Assembly (NCBI GenBank): GCA_009691315.1
Contig: SICT01000048.1
Location: 1 to 8,032 of the forward strand
Reading direction: 5' to 3'
Origin: Candidatus Uhrbacteria bacterium
GTDB taxonomy: Bacteria; Patescibacteriota; Patescibacteriia; 2-12-FULL-60-25
DNA: 8,032 bases
Below are positions 1 through 5,684 of the stretch, piece after piece. Below the pieces are notes generated by a model. The model ran no database searches and was not told the origin of the DNA. It saw nothing but the letters and a program-made list of their open reading frames with translations. Each line of letters opens with the position of its first letter. The stretch's first letter is position 1. The position numbers and the translations under genes are program-made.

Positions 1-1
1 C

Positions 2-823
2 AATGGGGATCTCAAGCCTGACCTCGCCGTCTCCAACGGCACGGCTGGCAATGTGAGCATTCTGCTCGGCAAGGGCGATGGCACGTTCCAGGCGGCCAAG
101 AATTTCTTGACCACCGCCGGGGCGAGCGGACTCGCAATCGCCGACTTCGACGGGAACAAGAAATTGGATCTCGCCGTGGCCAGTGAATCGGCAACGGTCA
201 GTATCCTCCTTGGCAACGGCGACGGCACGTTCCAGATGGCCACGAATATCCCGCTTCCCGGAAGTGCGCCACAAACGGTGGTGGCAGGGGACTGGGATAG
301 CGATGGCAAGATTGATCTGGCAGTGCCCCGTCAGCAAACCAACGACCTTGCGATCCTTATGGGTAAGGGCGATGGCACGTTCCAGGTCGTCAACAAGCTC
401 CCCGTCGGGATCAGTCCTCGGGGTGCCGTGGCCAGCGATTTCGATCAGGATGGAATCCTGGATCTCCTGGTCGCGAACATTGACAGCCAGAATGTCAATG
501 TTCTCATAGGAGTGGGCAAGAATGGAGCCTTTCAGGGCGCCGCCTCGGTTGAAACGGAGCCGAAAGCCATTTTTCCAGTCGTCGGTGATTTCAACGCCGA
601 CGGCAAAGTGGATGTGGCTACGTCGAGCCAGGCAACCAACAACTGCACGGTGTTGCTGGGCAAGGGGAACGGTGTATTCCAACAGCCGTCCATGAGCATT
701 CCCACGGGAATGAACACCTATGCCATAACATCCGCAGACTTCAATGCCGACGGCAAGCCCGACTTGGTTCTCGGGGCGAATGTGCAGAACAATCTCATCG
801 TTCTGCTCAACACCTCGCAGTAG
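2..823 (+). CDS. FG-GAP/VCBS repeat surface protein, C-terminal part (5' end outside window)
   Basis: The reading frame is open from base 2 and ends at TAG 821-823, so at least 273 residues of a longer protein are present; the GTG at 53 is inside the frame and need not be a start. The protein is built of tandem units of about 48-50 residues, each with a calcium-loop-like segment (DFDGNKKLD, DWDSDGKID, DFDQDGILD, DFNADGKVD, DFNADGKPD) followed by a strand such as VSILLGKGDGTFQ. About five and a half units are visible. This is the FG-GAP/VCBS family, which folds as beta-propeller blades in integrin-like and secreted or adhesive bacterial proteins. The chain stops right after the last blade (VLLNTSQ), with no C-terminal sorting signal or membrane segment, so any anchor must lie upstream. 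A hand count at 61-120 gives 38/60 GC, well above the 42% counted at 4501-4560 in the SDR gene. Family assignment is firm; binding partner and role are unknown. Confidence 0.9.
   Translation, partial: NGDLKPDLAVSNGTAGNVSILLGKGDGTFQAAKNFLTTAGASGLAIADFDGNKKLDLAVASESATVSILLGNGDGTFQMATNIPLPGSAPQTVVAGDWDSDGKIDLAVPRQQTNDLAILMGKGDGTFQVVNKLPVGISPRGAVASDFDQDGILDLLVANIDSQNVNVLIGVGKNGAFQGAASVETEPKAIFPVVGDFNADGKVDVATSSQATNNCTVLLGKGNGVFQQPSMSIPTGMNTYAITSADFNADGKPDLVLGANVQNNLIVLLNTSQ
71..386 (+). repeat. 22-nt exact direct repeat within FG-GAP units (71-92 and 365-386)
   Basis: Positions 71-92 and 365-386 are identical over 22 nt and encode the same GKGDGTFQ segment of two different propeller units. The copies are 294 nt (98 codons) apart. 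A third unit near 211-235 carries a diverged version with synonymous changes. Identity at the nucleotide level suggests recent unit duplication or gene conversion, rather than protein-level constraint alone. Confidence 0.8.
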
Positions 824-841
824 CGAACGTTCCTTCTTCCT

Positions 842-874
842 CCTCTCCGGCTTCGGTCGCGAGAGGATTTTTTT
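842..874 (+). terminator. Intrinsic terminator of the FG-GAP gene, UUCG tetraloop
   Basis: CCTCTC at 842-847 pairs with GAGAGG at 861-866. The stem continues with CGGC (848-851) against GGTC+G (856-859), with one bulged C at 860, and closes on a TTCG loop at 852-855 flanked by C and G. Seven T residues follow at 868-874. It begins 18 nt after the FG-GAP stop. A stable stem, a C(UUCG)G loop and a U-tract make this a textbook rho-independent terminator for the plus strand. Confidence 0.88.
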
Positions 875-878
875 ATTT

Positions 879-1014
879 GAAACTCAACGTCCCACACAAA
901 TTTCACTCGCTCCGGAGCTCGTAATATTTAATTTTTTTTCGTATTTCACATCCGTGAAATTAATTTGTTGCTCAAACATCCTCACTCGGAAATTTGTGTG
1001 GGACGTTGAGTTTC
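879..1014. repeat. 136-bp element bounded by a perfect 26-bp inverted repeat
   Basis: The arms at 879-904 and 989-1014 are exact reverse complements over 26 bp and are separated by 84 bp. Inside lie a 10-bp palindrome GCTCCGGAGC (909-918), a run of eight T (932-939), and a hairpin ATTTCAC/GTGAAAT (943-949 and 954-960, loop ATCC). CACTCG also occurs just inside the left arm (904-909) and just before the right arm (983-988). Outside the right arm lies a TTTTC-type repeat (1011-1029) that abuts the stop of the sugar transferase. The element sits between two convergent genes and encodes no convincing protein. It could be a MITE-like or other dispersed repeat, or a long hairpin used in transcription termination. 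The structure is seen directly; the function is not known. Confidence 0.85.
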
Positions 1015-1030
1015 TTTTCTTTTCTTTTAT

Positions 1031-2404
1031 TTACGTTCCCTGTCGTCTCAAAACAATCCCAACTGTCTTGAGCAAGATAGCGATATCAAGCAATGGCGAA
1101 CGATGTTTAATATAATATAAATCGTACTGCAATTTCTTTAAATTATCATCCAGGCTAGAGGTTGGTGTTAAGAATCTTACTTGTGCCCAACCGGTTAATC
1201 CAGGGCGGGTCAGATGACGTAAGGCATAGTAAGGCATCCGTTCGACCAGTGGTGCAACAAATTCAGGGCGTTCTGGGCGGGGGCCAATCAAGGACAGATC
1301 TCCGCGCAAGACATTCCAGATTTGCGGAAGTTCATCAATGCGTAGCTGTCGCATGAATCTTCCAACCCTTGTGACACGTGGATCTGTAGCACTAGAAGGA
1401 GTGAATTGTGGACCATATTTTTCCGCATCTAAAATCATGGTGCGAAATTTCCAGATACGGATCGGTTTTCCGCCGTGCCCGGTACGGGTTTGAGCATAAA
1501 AAATTGGTCCTGGTGCGCTCAGTTTAATGGCGAGGGCGATGAATGGTAGGAGCACGATGGTCAAAATACAAAAAGGGATAGAGAGAAAAATATCAAACCC
1601 ACGTTTAAAAGTTTCATACCCCGCCTTATCCGATTCGTGCAGGTGGTGCAAGAACCAGGTTTCGGAAACGTATGACAAGGGAATGCGACCTGTCGTTAGC
1701 TCTTCGATTTCTGCACGATCAAGCAAAGAGACCGGTTCAAACAGGAGACGGTACAGGACCTGCTTGAGTTCGGGGGTTGTTTCCGGTTTCACGCCAAGCA
1801 CCACAGCGTTTATTTTTTTTGATTGGATCGCTGGTTCGACTTCCGACAGATGGGTGAGCCAGTCAATGGAGAGAGTCCGATCGATGTGTTCAGAGGAAGA
1901 CAGGGCCGCGGTCAGAGTGAGCCCAAGCGCACTTTGTTGAATCAGTTCATAAACATGACGTGCCTCTTCTCCTGGACCGATAAAGAGGACGCGGCCTGGG
2001 CTAAAGCGATCAGCGATCAGTTGTTGAAAAAGCAGACGCCAGGCATAGCCGAGCAGTAAACTGATGACGAAATGTAAAAATAAGTTGGTGCGAGGTGCGA
2101 TCCCGAAAATAGGAATGAGATAAAAAAAGGCGATGGCAAAGGCAAAATTTCCGATCATTCCTTCAAGATAGGTGCGGAATAGTTTGAGAGGCTGGCGGAG
2201 GAGATTGAGATCATAAAGTCCGGCAATATAAAAACCGACGATCCAAAACGCGGCCACAATGCTAAAAGGCAGGGCATGCACGCGCCAGGTATTCTCAATC
2301 GCACCGTAGCGGATCCAGAGGGTGATCACGAGTGCCGCTTCAAATACAAAAAGATCGCCGACGATCAGGAGCAGGCGCTTTACGTTATGACGGCTACGCA
2401 GCAT
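1031..2404 (-). CDS. Polyprenyl-phosphate sugar-1-phosphate transferase (WcaJ/WbaP-type phosphoglycosyl transferase)
   Basis: This enzyme transfers a sugar-1-phosphate from a nucleotide sugar to undecaprenyl phosphate, the membrane step that starts an exopolysaccharide, capsule or glycoprotein glycan. I start it at ATG 2404-2402 (MLRSRHNVKR), giving 457 aa, close to the usual size of this family. The open frame runs on to 2614, but that part overlaps the divergent protease and is basic and non-conserved. Order: four predicted membrane helices (about 11-30, 46-64, 85-101, 107-125); a Rossmann-like domain (about 137-250, RVLFIGPGEEA); a hydrophobic re-entrant segment (267-297); and the C-terminal catalytic domain with KFRTM (319-323), LRIDELPQIWNVLRGD (354-369; the conserved Asp-Glu dyad is D357/E358), LIGPRPERPEF (372-382) and RPGLTGWAQV (400-409). 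All catalytic motifs look intact. No clear Shine-Dalgarno precedes the start. The sugar substrate cannot be read from sequence. Confidence 0.93.
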   Translation of the reverse strand: MLRSRHNVKRLLLIVGDLFVFEAALVITLWIRYGAIENTWRVHALPFSIVAAFWIVGFYIAGLYDLNLLRQPLKLFRTYLEGMIGNFAFAIAFFYLIPIFGIAPRTNLFLHFVISLLLGYAWRLLFQQLIADRFSPGRVLFIGPGEEARHVYELIQQSALGLTLTAALSSSEHIDRTLSIDWLTHLSEVEPAIQSKKINAVVLGVKPETTPELKQVLYRLLFEPVSLLDRAEIEELTTGRIPLSYVSETWFLHHLHESDKAGYETFKRGFDIFLSIPFCILTIVLLPFIALAIKLSAPGPIFYAQTRTGHGGKPIRIWKFRTMILDAEKYGPQFTPSSATDPRVTRVGRFMRQLRIDELPQIWNVLRGDLSLIGPRPERPEFVAPLVERMPYYALRHLTRPGLTGWAQVRFLTPTSSLDDNLKKLQYDLYYIKHRSPLLDIAILLKTVGIVLRRQGT

Positions 2405-2446
2405 AGGAGTGACAGATAGTAACCCGTACTGTAAACTGTTTTTACC

Positions 2447-2475
2447 TTGACTGTCTAGAGCTTCGCTATTTGTAT
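2447..2475 (+). promoter_or_regulatory. Weak candidate promoter for the S8 protease in the divergent gap
   Basis: The 74-nt gap 2405-2478 must serve two divergent genes. On the plus strand TTGACT (2447-2452) resembles a -35 box, and 17 bp downstream lies TTGTAT (2470-2475), a poor -10. This would place transcription start almost on the protease ATG (2479), and no Shine-Dalgarno is seen. On the minus strand TTACTAT (positions 2422-2416) is a possible -10 for the sugar transferase, without a good -35. Tentative. Confidence 0.25.
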
Positions 2476-2478
2476 CCC

Positions 2479-3732
2479 ATGAGATATTTTTTATTTTCTT
2501 TTTTCCTTTTCTGCTCGGTTTTGAGTATGGGAGCGGTCGCATCATGGCAGCCAAGCCTTGTTTTGGCTGCAACGGTTTCCTCTTCATCCACCATGGTGAT
2601 TCCCAACGATACATTTTGGAATAAGCAGTGGTATCTTCGTCAAATTCATGCGCCAGAAGCCTGGACGGTCGCGACGGGGTCTCATCGAGTTATTGTTGCC
2701 GTGATTGATGGGGGTGTAGATATCACGCATCCAGACTTACAACAGAATATTTGGATCAATGACAAAGAGATTGCAGGAGATGGTATTGATAATGAACACG
2801 ACGAATATATTGATGATGTGCATGGTTGGAACTTTGTGAAGAATACTGCGGACGTTCGGCCCGTATATAAGTCCGTTCAGTTGGAAGATACCTGGAGTCA
2901 CGGCACGTTAGTCGCATCGTTGATTGGGGCGCGGGGCAATGATGGTCTTGGGATTTCCGGTGTTGCGTGGAATGTGCGCCTGATGCCGTTGGTTGTGTTA
3001 GATGGGAATGGGCAGGGCGATGTGAATGATATGATGCGGGCCATTCGTTATGCGGTAAGTCATGGGGCCAGTATCATCAATTTGAGCTTGGTCGGTTATG
3101 AATATACCGACGAATTAGATCGTTTAATGCGGAACGCTGCGGACGCAGGGGTTGTTATCGTGGCCGCAACAGGCAATGATGGCGATAATAAAGAGGGGAT
3201 AAATCTTGATGAGATTCCGGCCTATCCCGTGTGTGATAATGGTGATAAGAATGTGGTGATTGGTGTATCGGCGACAGACACGCTGGATCAAAAAGCTCCT
3301 TATGCGAACTATGGAAGATCATGTACGGATATCTCTGCGCCGGGTCAGGAGTTATTTGCCGCGCGTCCTAGTTATCCACACAACTCTGGTCGGGCAACCT
3401 CAACTATTCCGGGTTATTTGGATGGTGTCACTGGGACAAGTTTAGCCGCACCCCTCGTTTCTGGAGTTGCGGCATTGATCAAGTCTGTTAGACCGGAATG
3501 GACGGTTGCGCAAATTCGTGATCGAATTTTGCAAACAGCAGATCCAATTGAGGCAGATGTTTATCCTGGACACAAAGGCAAGTTAGGATTTGGTCGCTTG
3601 AACGCTGGCCGCGCCTTGGCAGGATTGGTACCCATTCCCGCTCCCACCATTGCGTCTGTTTCCGTCAAGAAAAAAGTCACGCGCCGTCCTCCGATGAAGC
3701 GTGCTAAAATACTCTCAATATATAAAATATGA
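2479..3732 (+). CDS. Secreted subtilisin-like serine protease (peptidase family S8)
   Basis: A secreted endopeptidase of 417 aa from ATG 2479; an in-frame TTG at 2470 is less likely. Residues 1-30 form a signal peptide (MRYFLFSFFLF core, small residues at AVA or VLAA). The catalytic triad is complete: Asp77 in VAVIDGGVD, His141 in SHGTLVAS and Ser321 in GTSLAAP. The oxyanion Asn is N233 in AATGNDGD. The segment GDGIDNEHDEYIDD (100-113) is the acidic insert common in this subfamily. Only about 15 residues separate the signal peptide from the catalytic domain (WYLRQIHAPEAW, 51-62), so there is no real inhibitory propeptide. A basic tail of about 27 residues (RRPPMKRAK) follows the catalytic domain, with no anchor motif. 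The stop overlaps the GtrA start by 4 bp. The gene is divergent from the sugar transferase. Substrate unknown; processing of a surface protein such as the FG-GAP protein is only a guess. Confidence 0.93.
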   Translation: MRYFLFSFFLFCSVLSMGAVASWQPSLVLAATVSSSSTMVIPNDTFWNKQWYLRQIHAPEAWTVATGSHRVIVAVIDGGVDITHPDLQQNIWINDKEIAGDGIDNEHDEYIDDVHGWNFVKNTADVRPVYKSVQLEDTWSHGTLVASLIGARGNDGLGISGVAWNVRLMPLVVLDGNGQGDVNDMMRAIRYAVSHGASIINLSLVGYEYTDELDRLMRNAADAGVVIVAATGNDGDNKEGINLDEIPAYPVCDNGDKNVVIGVSATDTLDQKAPYANYGRSCTDISAPGQELFAARPSYPHNSGRATSTIPGYLDGVTGTSLAAPLVSGVAALIKSVRPEWTVAQIRDRILQTADPIEADVYPGHKGKLGFGRLNAGRALAGLVPIPAPTIASVSVKKKVTRRPPMKRAKILSIYKI

Positions 3733-4154
3733 TTCGTCGATGCCTGTCGTTTGTTCAAAGAGAATTTGAGCGTTTAGTCCGTTTCGGAATCTGCGGTTTT
3801 TTATCCTGGCTCCTGTATTTTTTTATGTATACGCTCCTCTCACGTTTTTTATGGGAATCTGGGGATCGGAACATCCAAAATTTTATCGCGGTCGGTTTTG
3901 CTTCTGTCTTTAATTTTTTTGCCCATCGGCGTTGGACCTTTCGTTCGCATGGGAAGCATTGGAAGGAAATATTCCGTTATGTGTCCGTCATGATCGTCGC
4001 GACTCTGATTGAGATGTTTTTATTTTGGTTCGGCCATTCCTATCTTGGTATTTATGATTTCATTGTTGTCGTGGTTGCGGCCGGCATCGTGGCGGTTTTT
4101 ACCTACGGCTGTCATCGTTATTATACCTTTCACCACCAGCCCCCACAGCCTTGA
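3729..4154 (+). CDS. GtrA-family membrane protein, candidate polyprenyl-phosphate sugar translocase
   Basis: A 141-aa polytopic protein with four predicted membrane helices (about 16-38, 49-66, 82-102, 108-127). GtrA hallmarks are visible: a positively charged entry to helix 1 (RLVRFGICGF), the loop NFFAHRRWTFR (62-72), which matches the family's N-x-x-x-N/H-R-x-W-T-F pattern, and a C-terminal HRYYTF (129-134). Characterised GtrA members are thought to move polyprenyl-phosphate-linked sugars across the membrane and often accompany DPM-type GT2 enzymes; one is present here at 7166-7846. The ATG overlaps the protease stop in an ATGA arrangement (3729-3732), so translation is probably coupled and the gene has no separate Shine-Dalgarno. 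Family assignment is strong; substrate is inferred only. Confidence 0.88.
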   Translation: MIRRCLSFVQREFERLVRFGICGFLSWLLYFFMYTLLSRFLWESGDRNIQNFIAVGFASVFNFFAHRRWTFRSHGKHWKEIFRYVSVMIVATLIEMFLFWFGHSYLGIYDFIVVVVAAGIVAVFTYGCHRYYTFHHQPPQP

Positions 4155-4165
4155 TATTTTATAGA

Positions 4166-4195
4166 GAATGAGCGTGACCCATGCTACACTCATTC
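4166..4195. repeat. Inverted repeat GAATGAG/CTCATTC overlapping a promoter
   Basis: GAATGAG (4166-4172) and CTCATTC (4189-4195) are exact inverted copies. The stem extends imperfectly inward by GTG against TAC after one mismatch. It starts 12 nt after the GtrA stop, lacks a following T-run, and encloses the candidate extended -10 of the next gene. It may be an operator or a weak 3' hairpin for GtrA. Confidence 0.5.
4182..4190 (+). promoter_or_regulatory. Candidate extended -10 promoter for the SDR/cupin pair
   Basis: TGCTACACT at 4182-4190 fits the extended -10 pattern TG-n-TAnAnT, with TACACT matching TATAAT at four of six positions. There is no clear -35 at the expected distance, which extended -10 promoters can lack. 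It predicts transcription from about 4197, giving a leader of about 47 nt before ATG 4244. A GGAG at 4223-4226 is too far from the start (17 nt) to be a normal Shine-Dalgarno. Confidence 0.4.
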
Positions 4196-4197
4196 AA

Positions 4198-4231
4198 GTT
4201 TGGAGTTTGAGGTTTGTGATTTGGAGATTTA
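4198..4231 (+). repeat. Heptad repeat in the leader of the SDR gene
   Basis: TTT recurs exactly every 7 nt, at 4199, 4206, 4213, 4220 and 4227, within units close to GTTTGGA. The tract is purine/T only and lies in the predicted 5' leader between the candidate promoter and ATG 4244. Significance unknown. Confidence 0.6.
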
Positions 4232-4243
4232 ACCTAACATGAT

Positions 4244-5266
4244 ATGAGTGATAAAAAAGTCGTCTTTGATAAGAAAAATATTCTGGTGACAGGCGGAGCA
4301 GGATTTATTGGCTCGCATCTGTGCGAATCCCTCCTCAAAGATGCGCGCGTCATTTGTTTGGATAATTTTGTCACCAGTCAAGAATCAAACATTGACTCTC
4401 TCCTGAAGAATCCGGATTTTGAATTTATTCGTCAGGATATTAACATGCCGCTCGATCTGGAAGCCTTTCCAGAATTGGCGCGGTTTAAATTAAAATTCCA
4501 GGGGATTCAGGAAATTTATCATCTTGCCTGTCCGACCAGCCCAAAAAAATTTGATCAGTACAGAATGCAAACCTTGTATGCCAATTCTTTAGGCATGAAG
4601 AATGTACTCGATTTGGCCGTGAAATATCAGGCAAAGTTTTTGCATGCCTCAACATCTGTCGTGTACGGAAATCGTCCCGCAGACGGGCATTTGTTTCGTG
4701 AAGAAGAGATCGGTTCGAGTGATACCTTATCGCCACGCGCCTGTTATGATGAGGGTAAGCGTTTTGCAGAGTCATATGCCGCGACGTATGCACAGGTGAG
4801 TAATTTAGATGTGCGAATCGCACGTATTTTTCGCACTTTTGGTCCACGTATGCCGTTGTTTGATGGTCAGATGGTTCCGGATTTTATTACCAACGCCTTG
4901 GAAGGAAAAGATTTGGAAATTTACGGCGATGAAACATTTCGTACATCTTTAGTTTATGTGTCTGATGTGGTAGATGGCATGATCAAAATGATGCAGGCCC
5001 CCGCCGGACTTGGCCCAGTTAATCTGGGAAGTGATATCGATGTGCCTCTCCTTGATGTCGCGCATCGCATTATTGAAATGACCGGTTCTTCCTCAAAAAT
5101 TACTTTTAAACCACCACTGTTATTTATGAGTCAGCTCGGTCTTCCTGATTTAACAAAGGCGAGAGAGAAGCTTGGTTGGCTACCCCTCGTCACCCTCGAC
5201 AATGGGCTTAAACAAAGCATCGACTACACTATGGCACACAAATCATTGTTGACGTTTAGGGGATGA
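4244..5266 (+). CDS. NAD-dependent extended SDR, UDP-glucuronate decarboxylase-like nucleotide-sugar enzyme
   Basis: A 340-aa extended short-chain dehydrogenase acting on a nucleotide sugar in the cytoplasm. The Rossmann motif is VTGGAGFIGSH (G17, G20, G23), with an acidic residue after strand 2 (CLDNF, D40) favouring NAD. The catalytic YxxxK is Y168-K172 in PRACYDEGKR. Segments PRACYDEGKR, ARIFRTFGPRM (193-203), DGQMVPDFI and YVSDVVDGM (238-246) closely follow UDP-xylose synthase (UXS)-type decarboxylases. However, the STSEVYG motif, where the Glu is catalytic in UXS, reads STSVVYG here (V139). The canonical QTRAF-type segment before YVSD is FRTSL. The enzyme may therefore be a 4-epimerase or dehydratase-like relative rather than a true decarboxylase. 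The cupin starts 8 nt after the stop, so the two probably share an mRNA and a pathway. Superfamily is certain; exact reaction is not. Confidence 0.9.
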   Translation: MSDKKVVFDKKNILVTGGAGFIGSHLCESLLKDARVICLDNFVTSQESNIDSLLKNPDFEFIRQDINMPLDLEAFPELARFKLKFQGIQEIYHLACPTSPKKFDQYRMQTLYANSLGMKNVLDLAVKYQAKFLHASTSVVYGNRPADGHLFREEEIGSSDTLSPRACYDEGKRFAESYAATYAQVSNLDVRIARIFRTFGPRMPLFDGQMVPDFITNALEGKDLEIYGDETFRTSLVYVSDVVDGMIKMMQAPAGLGPVNLGSDIDVPLLDVAHRIIEMTGSSSKITFKPPLLFMSQLGLPDLTKAREKLGWLPLVTLDNGLKQSIDYTMAHKSLLTFRG

Positions 5267-5274
5267 GTTGAGGT

Positions 5275-5643
5275 ATGTTGATTGAATTGAAAAAGATTGA
5301 TCCGGTGGCGGAAGATACGCGGGGGAATGCGTATGCTTTTCCTATAAAAAATCGTGACCATATAACTGTGATAAACAGAAAGGCCGGAACCACGAGCGGC
5401 AATCATTATCACCCGGGGACAACACAATCAAAATCTCCAGAATCGTTTTATTTAGCGAAAGGCCGTCTTCAGCTTTTGGTGAAAGATGTATCTACACAGC
5501 AAGAAGAAACGTATCTGATTGAGGAAAATACGTGGTTTGCCATTCCGGCAAATATATATCATGTTGTCACGGCAGTAACGGACATTGTTCTTTTAGAATT
5601 TAACTTGGTCTCGGAAGATTTTAAAGTGGATGTGGTGAGATAG
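5275..5643 (+). CDS. Small single-domain cupin, likely sugar-nucleotide epimerase/isomerase (WxcM/CapF C-terminal-like)
   Basis: A 122-aa one-domain cupin. Motif 1 is seen as GNHYH (H44, H46) with a later Glu (E56 in SPESFYL) and Gly63, and motif 2 as IPANIYHVV (H96), giving a plausible metal site of two or three His and one Glu. The final strand IVLLEF (104-109) is typical of the fold. The GNHYH start resembles cupins that act on keto-sugar nucleotides, such as WxcM/FdtA-type isomerases and the C-terminal domain of the capsule enzyme CapF. It follows the SDR by 8 nt (weak GAGG just before the ATG), which supports a joint nucleotide-sugar pathway. The reaction cannot be fixed by reading; a dTDP-4-keto-sugar 3,5-epimerase-like role is an alternative. 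Confidence 0.78.
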   Translation: MLIELKKIDPVAEDTRGNAYAFPIKNRDHITVINRKAGTTSGNHYHPGTTQSKSPESFYLAKGRLQLLVKDVSTQQEETYLIEENTWFAIPANIYHVVTAVTDIVLLEFNLVSEDFKVDVVR

Positions 5644-5658
5644 GCTCAACCTTCTCTA

Positions 5659-5670
5659 ATTCGCGCGAAT
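5659..5670. repeat. 12-bp perfect palindrome upstream of the NUDIX gene
   Basis: ATTCGCGCGAAT is its own reverse complement. It occupies most of the -35 to -10 spacer of the predicted NUDIX promoter, and its last T is also the T of the extended TG. The position suits a repressor operator, but no regulator is known. Confidence 0.55.
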
Positions 5671-5678
5671 GGTAGAAT
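5670..5678 (+). promoter_or_regulatory. Extended -10 promoter, apparently leaderless, for the NUDIX gene
   Basis: TGGTAGAAT (5670-5678) is an extended -10 (TG-n-TAGAAT; five of six matches to TATAAT). With the usual 6-nt gap to the first transcribed base, transcription would begin at about 5685, the A of the ATG itself. There is no Shine-Dalgarno in the bases before the start (ATAGTTTTATG), which agrees with a leaderless mRNA. Confidence 0.5.
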
Positions 5679-5684
5679 AGTTTT

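Noticed and set aside
879..1014. Insertion sequence ends
   Set aside because: Only 84 bp lies between the arms, with no transposase and no clear target-site duplication. A MITE-like repeat remains possible but unproven.
744..1115. Small plus-strand open frame spanning the FG-GAP end and intergenic gap
   Set aside because: It crosses the FG-GAP gene in another frame, the terminator and the inverted repeat, has no ribosome binding site, and shows no protein-like composition.
2405..2614. In-frame 70-codon extension of the sugar transferase upstream of ATG 2404
   Set aside because: It overlaps the signal-peptide region of the divergent protease, has no Shine-Dalgarno, and is basic low-complexity sequence not expected before the first membrane helix. 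The 457-aa form has the normal family length.
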